64,000 bases of DNA. Source: a virus. Both the position numbers and the translations under genes were made by a program. Location: IMG/VR virus record IMGVR_UViG_3300023174_000033, positions 248,001 through 312,000 of that record. One strand, 5' to 3'. Below the pieces are notes generated by a model that was given only the letters and a program-made list of their open reading frames with translations, made no database searches and was not told where the DNA came from. Positions 41,351-51,700 of this stretch are shown here, one piece after another. Within the stretch, counting starts at the first letter, position 1. Every line of letters begins with the position of its first letter.

Positions 41351-41977
41351 ATGTATCAAAAACCAGAAATACAAACTAACGTGGTTAAACCAAAAATGTT
41401 TACCAACTTCAATAATGAAGAATTCAGAATTCTTTCACCAGAAATGGAAAATGAGTTGGACAAAGCTGTTAAAGATGTTCTAACTTTTATGACTTATAAC
41501 ATGGGCGTTGGCAAATCAGAAGAAGAAAAAGACTATCTCTACATTGAGGCAAAAAAGCTTTGGGAAAATTATGTTAGAGTTTTTAGAGATACTAAATTAA
41601 CCCTATATTTGAATCCTGAACAATTTGATTATTTTACAAAAATCCTTAAAGAAGAAATTGAATACGATGTAAATACTATTTTCTTTGGAATTGATTTGAC
41701 AAATACTCTTGGAAGTTGGGTTAAGCAAGTAATTGAATCTGAAGTTGAAATAAGTAGTTATCAGACTGACCCAGTAAGTTTCAATTATATTGACCATCTA
41801 ATTTCCACAGTAAAGGTTAAGGGTCTAACAGAGGAATCTTATCTATTTGGCCAAGTATTGCGTAAAATCAAAGAGATCATGAAGGTCATTAATTTTTACG
41901 ACGGTCATGCTAAAAATCTTTCAAAAGATATCCAAGAATGGGTCTCTAATTTTGAACAAAACCAAATGGCCTATTAA
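41351..41977 (+). CDS. Hypothetical protein, 208 aa
   Basis: Unrecognised. It is mostly helical and acidic, with a disordered first 30 residues (QKPEIQTNVVKPKMFTNF) and no membrane segment or cysteine motif. It starts 20 bases after the previous gene and ends at a strong terminator, closing the plus-strand run downstream of the tape measure. Tail-assembly chaperones are often encoded near tape measure genes, but a better chaperone candidate is the gp26 pair near 59 kb. Confidence 0.5.
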   Translation: MYQKPEIQTNVVKPKMFTNFNNEEFRILSPEMENELDKAVKDVLTFMTYNMGVGKSEEEKDYLYIEAKKLWENYVRVFRDTKLTLYLNPEQFDYFTKILKEEIEYDVNTIFFGIDLTNTLGSWVKQVIESEVEISSYQTDPVSFNYIDHLISTVKVKGLTEESYLFGQVLRKIKEIMKVINFYDGHAKNLSKDIQEWVSNFEQNQMAY

Positions 41978-41980
41978 TTT

Positions 41981-42008
41981 AAAACCCCTCTTTTGAGGGG
42001 TTTTTTTT
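41981..42008. terminator. Bidirectional terminator between convergent genes
   Basis: The stem AAAACCCCTC/GAGGGGTTTT has a TTTT loop and a run of eight T. It starts four bases after the plus-strand stop, and its far end touches the stop (42007-42009) of the 1999-residue minus-strand gene. Confidence 0.92.
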
Positions 42009-45000
42009 ATTCAATCTTTCTTGTTAATTGTATAATTGGTGAGAAAGGCAATAGTGGTTCTGGATATCTTAACGGATCAGCTAAATCCTTTGTACTTCTG
42101 ATTTCATAATTTTTCTTTACTGTGAATGTCTGACCATATCCATTATCACTTGTCAATTCAATTACTACGAATGGATCAATATTTGTATCAATTGTAAAAT
42201 TGTAAGGATTTGATATAAATTGTGGTTTTGGCTTTTCGTCATAAAGAAGTACAGGCAGATCTTCTACTAAACTGTAACTTGATACGATTCTAAACTCACT
42301 CAATGTCTGAACCGGCATCATATCTACAAGTTTCCACTCTGTCATATAAAGCCAACTAGCTGTTGCTGGTTGTCTATTTATATCTAAAAATGGATTCACA
42401 TTTGATTGAGAACCAAAAGTTATATAAGAATTTGTTGCGTTGATATATTGATAAATTTCTCTATCATAATTTATGAATTGGCCGAGTGTGAAATTAATTG
42501 ATGCCGTCCAAGTTGTTAGATTTTCATATTTTCTTGGATTTTTTAATTTGTTATTAGTTATTACAGAAGTATAAAATTTACCATAATAAGAAACTATATC
42601 ACTTAAAGTATATGTTGTGAAAGGATTCCATTCTTTATAAGTCTTATAAGTTTTTATTTTAATTTTAAAATAATCTGGCATAACTGAGTGTGTTGGCACC
42701 GCACCAACATAGAAGTCAATTCTGCAAGTGTAAACAGTTGATCCACTATTCACTGGTGCTAAATAAGCTTCACTGAGCGTGAAATCAACTGGAGTAAAAT
42801 CTTGTTTTATATTCAGTATTTTAGCATCATAATTTTTGTGTTGTATTGTAGTCACCCCAACAAAATCAGCCCTACCTGTAATATCAAGTATTCTATGAGT
42901 TATTGGTATAATTTTATTTTCTAACCATAATTTCAATCCCTGTAATTTCATCAAAACCTCACTCAAAGAATACAAAAGTACATTAGTTCCTTCCTTATCA
43001 GTTATTTTGAATGTTAAATTGAATAAGTTAGTTTCTTCGTATCTAGGATTTGGTAGAGTATATTTCAGAAAATCTTTATCACTCCAACCTTTAATTGTGT
43101 TATCAAAAATATCCGGTATTTCTACTTTGAATAAAGATTCAAATCTTATATCACTTTTTTCTACATTTCTATAATATTCATAAAGTTCCAAATCGTTGTA
43201 GCCAAAGTGATTTATTGAATTTATAATTGACTTATAAGATCCAATATACGGGAATATTTCATTACGAGTCATTAATAACTCTTTCCTTTTCTTGTTTAAG
43301 TAAGTCCAATCAACACCTTGTTCATTTATATCATATTCTTTATAGATGAATATATCATCTGGATTTACTAATTGACCGTTGTTAGCTAATTCAATTTTAT
43401 AACGTATATCTTCAATTTCAGTTTGGACTTTTACATTTATTTTTGCAATTGGCCTATCAACTACCTGAAATCTTGTCTGTAAATAAGTAGTATCGCCGTC
43501 AAATGGATAATCATCAATTTGAGTAAACTCATCAATAAAAACTCTATCAATAAAATTCACTATCAAATATTTTGAAAATACTTCTTCAATCTCAACAGTT
43601 ATTCCACTATTGTATGATATGTACTTATTTTTCTGATTTGTAGCATCTGTTATTGTCAATTTCAAGAATTGTCCTTGTTTCAATCCCCTTGTGATACCCT
43701 TTGAATCTTGTCTAAAATTATGAAATGATATACTATTTAGTAATATGTATCCTTTTGAATTACCAAGTCTATCGGTTTGAACTGTAAATTGAATTACACT
43801 TGAATTTTGAGATGCTGAAACTATCGTAAAATCAATTGGCTCTCTTTTATTAATGTAAAGAGTGGATGCCATAACACCCTCATTTTTTGAATTACACCCA
43901 ATGTATACTTGTAAAGGTGTTGGTTTGTTAGCTATGTTGGTTTCTGAATCAACATGATCAAGTGTAAATCTTAATGATTCAAAAACAGTTTGTTGATATT
44001 CCGATAGACCAGCTCTATCTGGTTTTGTATTTGGTGTTGTATTTAGAGAAACAATTGGAAACGGTTTTGGTCCAGTATATGGTACGGATGCTGTCGGACT
44101 CAATTGATCACCACTATAGTCATATAAAAATATATCCTTTACATCATCGTTTTCCCACTGAAATATAAAGTCCACTAATGGTTCATCATTGAAGTTTTCT
44201 CTTGGTTTTCTAACATATTCTCTAGCTTTTAACCATAAATTTTTTGGCAGCGAATAATTTGGATCAAGATTTCCATATAAGTTATCCGCGGTAGTTTCTG
44301 AAATACTTGTGCCATCTATAGCGATACTGGTTGATACTGAAACATCCATTTCAAATAATAAAGATACCTTATCAGCAGTTAGTTGACTTGGTGAATAAAC
44401 GATACCATAAATACTTTTTCTATCTGGATTATAAATGATTTTTGAAGCGGTTCCATCAATACTTTGTTGGGACTTTATGGATCTACTGAATTTATCCATA
44501 ACAGATATGGTTCTCTGCGAAGCATTCGCGATATAAGTATCTCCATCAAACAGGTTATGTACGATTGGCCCCCATGCTACCGGAGTTATTATGTTGGAAA
44601 CTGGGTTACCATCAAGGTCAAATACATCAAACTGACCAGTGGAAGAAACTTGAATTTGTTGTTGGGCAATGTCATAAGCGATGTATCTATTTGCTCCGGT
44701 AAAAATTGGTGTCAACGGACTAGAATAGGTCGCAAAATTTATCAAGGCGTCACCATTTACACTTAACATACCTGCAAATGAATTTGGTGAGGTTCTTTGT
44801 CCAAAAGCATATATTGAGCTATTCCAAGGGCCATAATACAATTCTTCTTTAAGAGAGGCCGGTGAAGTTGTCATTAAGCTATAGCTTGATACAATTAATC
44901 TTGTGTCACCATCATATCGGAGTATCCAAGGTCTATTCGATGGTACAGTCTGTGTGTCAATCGCTCTGATATACATATCCTTCTCAACAGGATTAAAAAC

Positions 45001-48000
45001 CATGTTATACCAATTTAGACTTGGAACACTTGATTCAAAAGTCGGAACGCTTGTAAAATTACTTTTTGACCAAACACTAAATTTTCTATTAGTGGCTCCC
45101 GCACCATATGTCACATAAAAATCACCGTTATCCGTATTAACTTCGCAAGCATGTGGGGAAGCGGAGAAAGTGAATGTATATTCTAATTTCGGTATGTATG
45201 GGTCAACAACATAAGCTCTGTGTACTGTAGCAGCTGGTAATGCACTTTGGGATGAACTTATACAATAAAGAAAGTTATTTACGGGATTAAATACCATAAA
45301 TTTTGGTTGACCAGAAAATGGTAATATAACTTGATCTATAAAATCATTAGTTCTTGAATCATAAGCGATCAATCTACTATCACTTGGTAAACTTACTGAT
45401 GTTCCTGATAAAACATAAATTCTATTTGCAGAATTTAAATACGTTATATCAACAAAGTGGTCAAAATCATATGACGCGGCACTCGGGTGATTTGGTCTAC
45501 CGACATAACTCATTGTATAACTATTTGAGGCTCCGAATTGTATCCTGAATGAACTAGCAAAAGAAGACTTTGCGAAATCTCCTGGACTTGCGGGTTTTGG
45601 AACACTTGGAGTACAACTCAAAACATTAAAACCAGCACCAAAACCTAATGTTGAAAATGGAGCTACATCACAATATGGAGTAGTTGTTGGCCAAAATGGA
45701 CCTTGATAACTCAAATTCATAGATTGTGAACCCAAAAATTCAATATTATACTCATTATTATTATAAGGTCTAGTTGAATTATTTATAGTCACTAATTGTC
45801 CAGTAGCGAACCCATCAATTTCAAAATTAAATTTATTATTATTTGATAAAACCACAGAGTTTGAAGTTATCAAACATCCTAAATTGCCAGGTATGCATTT
45901 CTTTATTTCAAATGATGGTAGTCCTGGTAGTGAAATTATACCAGTTTTTACCGAAATTTCAAACCTTTGGTCTTGTTCTTTTACACTAAAAATTAACATA
46001 GAAAGATTACTTGTCACGATAATATCATATCCTGCTAATTTTTCCGACCAGTTCCTGACAAAATTTATTAATGTAGTATTAAAATCTACCTTACCCGATT
46101 TATAAGTCACATCTTGTCTATATTCAAAATCATTTAGTAATATAGAAAAACTAGAACTCAAATTATAAAGAAGTACTTTGGTGTGTAAAATTGAAAAATT
46201 AGCAGTTGTGCCAACTCTCACACTAAAAACCAAAGGTACATTTGGATACTCTGTTTTAAAGGATATTGTATTTCTGAAAATTGAATAACCTTTACCCGTG
46301 TATTCAAGTGTTGTTACTATACCTAAATTTGCTATTGGTACATACCATTTTGTTAACCAATTTTCTAGAGTTCTATTTATTGTAGAATCCATGTTAACAT
46401 TTATTCCATCATAAATAAATTCAACATCTTCATAATATATTTGACCATTCAAAGTTATTTCAATTCCAAATTCATCAATATCGGTAAAAACAATATCATA
46501 TCGTTTATTTTCTGAAAAATCTCTATTAAGTTCAGTCGTTAGATTTTCTACAATCTCAATGTTTGATTCACTAATATCAATTATTTCAGCAGATGGGGCT
46601 ATTAGTTGGGTGCTAGTAGTTGGTGTTTCCAAATAATATTCAACTTTAGCATATTCCTCTGGATAAATTAAGTCACAATAAATTTTATTATTATTGTAAT
46701 AATAATTAATATTCAAACTTTTTAGTTCAGGTGCGTATCTATCAATTGAAGAACCGAATGTAAAATCAACACTTTGTGTATAAGGTTGTGGATAAACAAA
46801 ATAATTGTTAATCAGTTGTACTTCACCTGTAAAAAAAGGTTGATCAACAATTGATTCAACAATTGGTAATGTTGTAGATTCTTTCCAAAATCCTGTGTTA
46901 TCTGGAAAAATTGAAGCAGTTGCCGTCCAAGTGTATTGTGTGGTACATTCGTATATAATATTATTATAAATGGTTAAGAAACCCACTGGTATGTCTGTTT
47001 TGGGTTTCACAGGTTGGTTCCAAGTTGAGTAAGTAGATGATACACCTATTGAATTCCAGTTTGGAATATTATCTATTGTTAAAAAATTACTGTTTAAACC
47101 TGGTGACGCATTAACCACACTAAACCTAATACCAGGTTTTAATATCCTTGGAATTCCACCCTGCAACTGAATTGTTTTTGTTGCTTGGAAAAATTGTAAT
47201 CCTCCAGTATATACAGTTGGTAAATCTGTCAATAAAGTTACTCTTAATGTAAAAGTGGTATTTGGAAGAATAGATATAGGGTTCAGTGTATACCTTTTAT
47301 AAACTCTGTCCGGTAGAGAAACAGGATTACCAAAAGTGTCCTTTGGAATATTAACTGATACAATCTTATTATTCTTCTCTGAATTTATTATATTTAATTT
47401 TCTGTCGTTATAATATTTTCTATAAAATTGTGGTTCCGACCAAGAAGAAAGGTTATCTTTACTACCACTTCTGTAATTATAAATGCCGATAGAATTTACA
47501 CCAGATATGAAAAAAGTATTAATAAAAGTTATGTCAAATAATCCCGCTAAATTGTTTTTTGTGTCAGCCAATAACATTATAGCATTCTTTTTTGTTTTAT
47601 GTACATTATAAGTCTTATTAGGTGAGAAATCGGTGAATGCTGTTGAGAATCTAACCTGAGACCCTATTGGAAATATTGTATCAAAATTATCTCCATAAAT
47701 CCACCTTGATGATAATTTTGGATCTGAATTTGGCACCTCATAATTTGTTATAGAAAAAGTAGAGGAAGTAGCTCCATAGAAATTAATCCCAAATTCATTG
47801 AATAATTGAAATTTATCCAATGATAGTGTAACACCAGGTGCATAAGCAAAACCTGGTATTTTCTCTAAAACATAAAGTCCTATTGTTTTGTGAGTATCAT
47901 CACTATTTTCGTGGAAGATTAAATCACCTTCCCAAATTTTATCAGTTTCGCTCCATCTAAAATTTAAACTATCCCCCTCTTTATTAAAGAAAATTAATGA

Positions 48001-48006
48001 TTGCAT
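42007..48006 (-). CDS. Giant baseplate/tail structural protein with beta-propeller-like section, 1999 aa
   Basis: The N-terminus MQSLIFFNKEGDSLNFRW with EGDLIFHENSDDTHKTIG looks like a conserved virion-attachment domain. Beta-rich sequence follows, including a short carbohydrate-binding-like unit (YECTTQYTWTATAS, FWKESTTLP) near residue 360. Residues about 840-1210 form five to six repeating blades (GQPKFMVFNPVNNFLYCIS, EVNTDNGDFYVTYG, NMVFNPVEKDMYIRAID and IIYNPDRKSIYGIVYSP), typical of a YVTN/NHL-type propeller. Residues about 1560-1640 (KKRKELLMTRNEIFPYIG, NSINHFGYNDLELYEYYRN) resemble the gpI-like baseplate proteins of contractile tails. Near the end two more Trp/Tyr-rich small modules recur (WNPFTTYTLSDIVSYYGKFY). 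It is probably a baseplate component that also carries receptor- or sugar-binding domains. The T4 counterpart is unclear. Confidence 0.7.
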   Translation of the reverse strand: MQSLIFFNKEGDSLNFRWSETDKIWEGDLIFHENSDDTHKTIGLYVLEKIPGFAYAPGVTLSLDKFQLFNEFGINFYGATSSTFSITNYEVPNSDPKLSSRWIYGDNFDTIFPIGSQVRFSTAFTDFSPNKTYNVHKTKKNAIMLLADTKNNLAGLFDITFINTFFISGVNSIGIYNYRSGSKDNLSSWSEPQFYRKYYNDRKLNIINSEKNNKIVSVNIPKDTFGNPVSLPDRVYKRYTLNPISILPNTTFTLRVTLLTDLPTVYTGGLQFFQATKTIQLQGGIPRILKPGIRFSVVNASPGLNSNFLTIDNIPNWNSIGVSSTYSTWNQPVKPKTDIPVGFLTIYNNIIYECTTQYTWTATASIFPDNTGFWKESTTLPIVESIVDQPFFTGEVQLINNYFVYPQPYTQSVDFTFGSSIDRYAPELKSLNINYYYNNNKIYCDLIYPEEYAKVEYYLETPTTSTQLIAPSAEIIDISESNIEIVENLTTELNRDFSENKRYDIVFTDIDEFGIEITLNGQIYYEDVEFIYDGINVNMDSTINRTLENWLTKWYVPIANLGIVTTLEYTGKGYSIFRNTISFKTEYPNVPLVFSVRVGTTANFSILHTKVLLYNLSSSFSILLNDFEYRQDVTYKSGKVDFNTTLINFVRNWSEKLAGYDIIVTSNLSMLIFSVKEQDQRFEISVKTGIISLPGLPSFEIKKCIPGNLGCLITSNSVVLSNNNKFNFEIDGFATGQLVTINNSTRPYNNNEYNIEFLGSQSMNLSYQGPFWPTTTPYCDVAPFSTLGFGAGFNVLSCTPSVPKPASPGDFAKSSFASSFRIQFGASNSYTMSYVGRPNHPSAASYDFDHFVDITYLNSANRIYVLSGTSVSLPSDSRLIAYDSRTNDFIDQVILPFSGQPKFMVFNPVNNFLYCISSSQSALPAATVHRAYVVDPYIPKLEYTFTFSASPHACEVNTDNGDFYVTYGAGATNRKFSVWSKSNFTSVPTFESSVPSLNWYNMVFNPVEKDMYIRAIDTQTVPSNRPWILRYDGDTRLIVSSYSLMTTSPASLKEELYYGPWNSSIYAFGQRTSPNSFAGMLSVNGDALINFATYSSPLTPIFTGANRYIAYDIAQQQIQVSSTGQFDVFDLDGNPVSNIITPVAWGPIVHNLFDGDTYIANASQRTISVMDKFSRSIKSQQSIDGTASKIIYNPDRKSIYGIVYSPSQLTADKVSLLFEMDVSVSTSIAIDGTSISETTADNLYGNLDPNYSLPKNLWLKAREYVRKPRENFNDEPLVDFIFQWENDDVKDIFLYDYSGDQLSPTASVPYTGPKPFPIVSLNTTPNTKPDRAGLSEYQQTVFESLRFTLDHVDSETNIANKPTPLQVYIGCNSKNEGVMASTLYINKREPIDFTIVSASQNSSVIQFTVQTDRLGNSKGYILLNSISFHNFRQDSKGITRGLKQGQFLKLTITDATNQKNKYISYNSGITVEIEEVFSKYLIVNFIDRVFIDEFTQIDDYPFDGDTTYLQTRFQVVDRPIAKINVKVQTEIEDIRYKIELANNGQLVNPDDIFIYKEYDINEQGVDWTYLNKKRKELLMTRNEIFPYIGSYKSIINSINHFGYNDLELYEYYRNVEKSDIRFESLFKVEIPDIFDNTIKGWSDKDFLKYTLPNPRYEETNLFNLTFKITDKEGTNVLLYSLSEVLMKLQGLKLWLENKIIPITHRILDITGRADFVGVTTIQHKNYDAKILNIKQDFTPVDFTLSEAYLAPVNSGSTVYTCRIDFYVGAVPTHSVMPDYFKIKIKTYKTYKEWNPFTTYTLSDIVSYYGKFYTSVITNNKLKNPRKYENLTTWTASINFTLGQFINYDREIYQYINATNSYITFGSQSNVNPFLDINRQPATASWLYMTEWKLVDMMPVQTLSEFRIVSSYSLVEDLPVLLYDEKPKPQFISNPYNFTIDTNIDPFVVIELTSDNGYGQTFTVKKNYEIRSTKDLADPLRYPEPLLPFSPIIQLTRKIE

Positions 48007-48102
48007 TCAAATTATTCCAATTTAGAATTATATATTAAAACCTCTCTTTTTAATCTTAAAGAAAAGATATATAAGTTATATTTCAAAAATAAAAATATTC
48101 AA

Positions 48103-48681
48103 ATGAGGTACATAAATTTGTTTAATAAATTCCAACCAATTAGTGAAAATCTTAAATATCATGTAGATAATAATCTACCAGTATTAGAAAATGTTTTTAG
48201 ACCTGGTTCAAATTCTTTCTTTGAATTAATTAAGGAAGCTAGAAATCTTTTTGACTCAAAAGAGATTGAATTAGTTGGAATTGACAAAATACTTTTTGAA
48301 ACTACGGATTTAGGCAAATTTGCAGAGTTTGAAGGTGAAATTGTACCACTTGACCTACCGATTGAAGAAACCGAAGAATTATACGAGGCTGAATATCATG
48401 GTAAAAAAGTTCCTATCGGCAAACCTATGAGAAGTTCTGGTCCGAAGAAATATAAAGTTTATGTGAAAAATCCTAAAACTGGAAATGTAAAAGTGGTAAA
48501 TTTTGGTGATGCTAAAGGTGGATTGAGTGCTAAAGTATCTGATCCAAAAGCTAGAAAATCTTTTGCAGCCAGACATCAGTGCCATTTGAAAAAAGATAAG
48601 ACCAAACCAGGTTACTGGGCTTGTAGGGCTAACAGATATGCTAATCTTTGGGGTGGCAAAACTTATCCTGGATATTGGTAA
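48103..48681 (+). CDS. Internal-protein candidate with conserved basic C-terminal domain, 192 aa
   Basis: The start is set at ATG 48103 because MRYINLFNKF matches the targeting-like signature; an in-frame ATG at 48001 would extend into the divergent promoter zone. A possible protease site ISE lies at residues 12-14. The middle is acidic (LPIEETEELYEAEYHG). The C-terminal 80 residues form a domain common in T4-like phages: KKYKVYVKNPKTGNVKVVNFGD, DPKARKSFAARHQC (Cys), then KPGYWACRANRYANLWGG. In relatives it occurs in small virion or head-packaged proteins of unknown role. Basic residues plus two Cys suggest a nucleic-acid contact. The gene stands alone, upstream of the giant fibre. Confidence 0.7.
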   Translation: MRYINLFNKFQPISENLKYHVDNNLPVLENVFRPGSNSFFELIKEARNLFDSKEIELVGIDKILFETTDLGKFAEFEGEIVPLDLPIEETEELYEAEYHGKKVPIGKPMRSSGPKKYKVYVKNPKTGNVKVVNFGDAKGGLSAKVSDPKARKSFAARHQCHLKKDKTKPGYWACRANRYANLWGGKTYPGYW

Positions 48682-48716
48682 TTACTAACACAATATAGAT
48701 TTTCTAACCTTCATTA

Positions 48717-48727
48717 TTAATATATAG
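48717..48727 (+). promoter_or_regulatory. Candidate late promoter TTAATATATAG before the fibre gene
   Basis: About 24 bases before the ATG at 48751 and the same core as before both sheath genes; it gives a short leader containing a second A/T-rich stretch. Confidence 0.42.
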
Positions 48728-48750
48728 TCTATAAAACTATATCATAAATA

Positions 48751-51700
48751 ATGAAAATAGATAAACCCTCCATTAATAGAATTACAGACTTACGTAGTAT
48801 CAACGACGTAAATATTACAATTGGTAATACAAGCTCACTCTCATTTCCAACATCAGAAGCAAATCACATCATAATTGGCGCATCGGCTGGTCAAGAAAAC
48901 TACGGTATAAATGTAGTTGGCTTGGGATTGGAAAGTGTGAAAAATAATGATGGTTCCTCGGTATATGCAATTGGTCGCAAATCTGCTTTTGGTAACTCAC
49001 AAGACCACGTAGTAGCTATCGGTGACCTCACTGCGAATGAAAATCTTGGAATAAATGTAAATGCTATTGGTGAGTGGGCAGGAGCTTCAAATTCAGGTGA
49101 TAATGTAAACGCTTTTGGAAAAAGGGCTGCTTATGGTAATACTGGTTCAAATGTAAATGCTTTTGGTGAATTGGCGGCACAGGGTAACGATGGTAATGAT
49201 TTGAATGCAATTGGTTACTATGCTGGCAATCAGAACACAGGCGATTATGTAAATGCGGTAGGTTGGATTGCTGGTAGGAAAAACACAGGTGATAATGTAG
49301 ATGCTTTTGGTAATTACGCAGCAGAGAGTAATAAAGGAAGTCGAGTAGTGGGGATTGGTAATGCGGCAGCATACCAAAATACTGGTTCTACTATTGTTGC
49401 AGTTGGTTACTTATCGGCATTTGGAAATACTGGATCAGACGGTGTTTATATTGGTAACAATGCTGGTTCGAAGAATATAGGTGACGGGGTAAATGCTATA
49501 GGTAATAGCTCGGGACTAGCAAATAGTGGAAATCAATTAAATTCAATTGGAAATGATTCAGCAAGAAATAACACCGGAAATAATGTTGTTGCCATTGGGG
49601 ACAGAGCTGCTTATCAAAACGAGGGTTCGGAAACATATGTTTTTGGTTTAGATGCTGGTAGAGAAAATAAAGGAAATTATGTTGCATCTATTGGAACGGA
49701 AGCTGCTAGAGAAAACACTGGATCCAATGTACAAGCTTTCGGAAGACTCGCTGCAAAAGGAAATACTGGTTCTGATGTGGTATCAATCGGTTATGCTGCT
49801 GGAATTAGGAATGTAGGGGATGTTATTAATGCAATCGGTCTTGAATCAGCTTTAGACAATAGTGGAAATTATGTAAACTCAATCGGTCAAAGAGCTGGGG
49901 ATACCAATACTGGTGATTTTGTAAACCAATTCGGAAGATATGCTGGTCAGAATAATAAAGGTTCCTATGCGAATCAAATAGGAGATTCAGCTGGTAAGTA
50001 TAATACAGGCATGAGTGTGAATCAAATCGGTCTAAATGCCGGTCTTGGTAACACTGGTTCATATGTGGTGCAGATTGGTGAAGGCGCTGGTTCAGGAAAT
50101 ACCACTAACCTTATGGTACAAATTGGTTTAGAAGTTGGTACAAATAATACTGGTGAGAGATCAAACCAAATTGGTGCTTTTGCTGGTGGAAATAATAGTG
50201 GATCATTTGCAAATCAAATTGGATTTGGATCGGGCGCAAATAACACAGGAGAACAAGCCACACAAATTGGAAATGCTGCAGGTTCGGGAAATTCCGGTCT
50301 TGCAGTTAATCAGATAGGCTCAAATGCGGGCCAATCAAACGAAGGTGATTATGTGAATCAAATAGGCGTTGGAACTGGTCAATCAAACAAAGGTAATAAT
50401 GCAAATCAGATTGGTAGTGGGGCTGGAAGTGGTAATGAGGGAAATGATGTGAATCAAATTGGAACAAATGCTGGTGGGAATAATACCGGAGATTCCGTTA
50501 ATTTTATAGGAAAAAATAGTGGTGCTAGTAATACTGGAACTTATGTAGAAGCGATTGGTGAAAACTCAGCTTTTTCAAACACTGGTGTCCATGTGATTGC
50601 TTTGGGATATGACGCAGCAAATGATAATTCGGGAAATAATGTCATAGCAATCGGAGGGACAGCGGCAAGAGAAAATACCGGTTCCGATGTAATTGGCATT
50701 GGTGAAAATGCTGCGTATTTAAATAGTGGTGCTTCAGATGTAATTGCAATCGGTCGTGATGCGGCTAAACAAAACACTGGTCAATATGTTTATGCGTTCG
50801 GAACTATTGCTGCTAGAGAAAATACAGGCACAAATGTCGTCGCTATAGGTGGTCCGGTACTCGTAAACAACTCCGGCAATCAAGTAGTTGGATTGGGAAT
50901 AAGTTCACTAGAAGATAATCAAGGCGACTATGTTATAGGCATAGGAGACATTACGGGAAATAGTAATACAGGTGATTATCTTATCGCTATAGGTAGAGAG
51001 GCTGGTACATTAAATACCGGAATTCATCAGAATGCTTTTGGAAATAGGTCACTATATAATGCCACTTCAAATTACTCAAATGCTATTGGGTATCAATCTG
51101 GCGAACAATCCTCTGGTAGTCATAAAAATATGATCGGATATGAAGCAGGATTGGGGTCTGGTGGCGATCGACAAGATGTAATGGGTTACAACGCCTTTTA
51201 TGAAGCAAGTGGTAGTGATATTGTTGCTATTGGAGCTTATGCATTATTCTTGGGCACTGCTAGTCGTTTAGTGGCAATTGGCGCGTCAGCAGGTATGTAT
51301 AATATCGCAAACGATGGTATCTTCATAGGTGGGGAAGCTGGTAGTTTCAACAAGGGAACTGAATCAATCCAAATAGGTAAACTTGCTGGTAGTAGAAATA
51401 CTGGAAGTAATGTAGTGCAAATAGGTATTGAGACAGGAACTGGTAATACTGGTTCTAATAATCTCCAAATAGGTGGATATGCTGGTCAAGAAAATATTTC
51501 AAGTGGATCAATACAAATAGGTTTATTTGCCGGATATCAAAATACTGGAAATCATTCCAATCAACTAGGTTATCAGGCGGGTTATCAAAATATTGGTTCA
51601 AGAGCAATACAATTAGGTTATGCCGCTGCTCAACAAAATAGTGGAGATTACGCTGTTCAAATCGGAGATAATGTTGGTGGCCTAAATACAGGTGATTATG

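Noticed and set aside
48001-48102. 34-residue N-terminal extension of the 48103-48681 gene
   Set aside because: The extension is low-complexity A/T-rich sequence crossing the divergent promoter zone, while ATG 48103 restores the MRYINLFNKF start shared with other genes.
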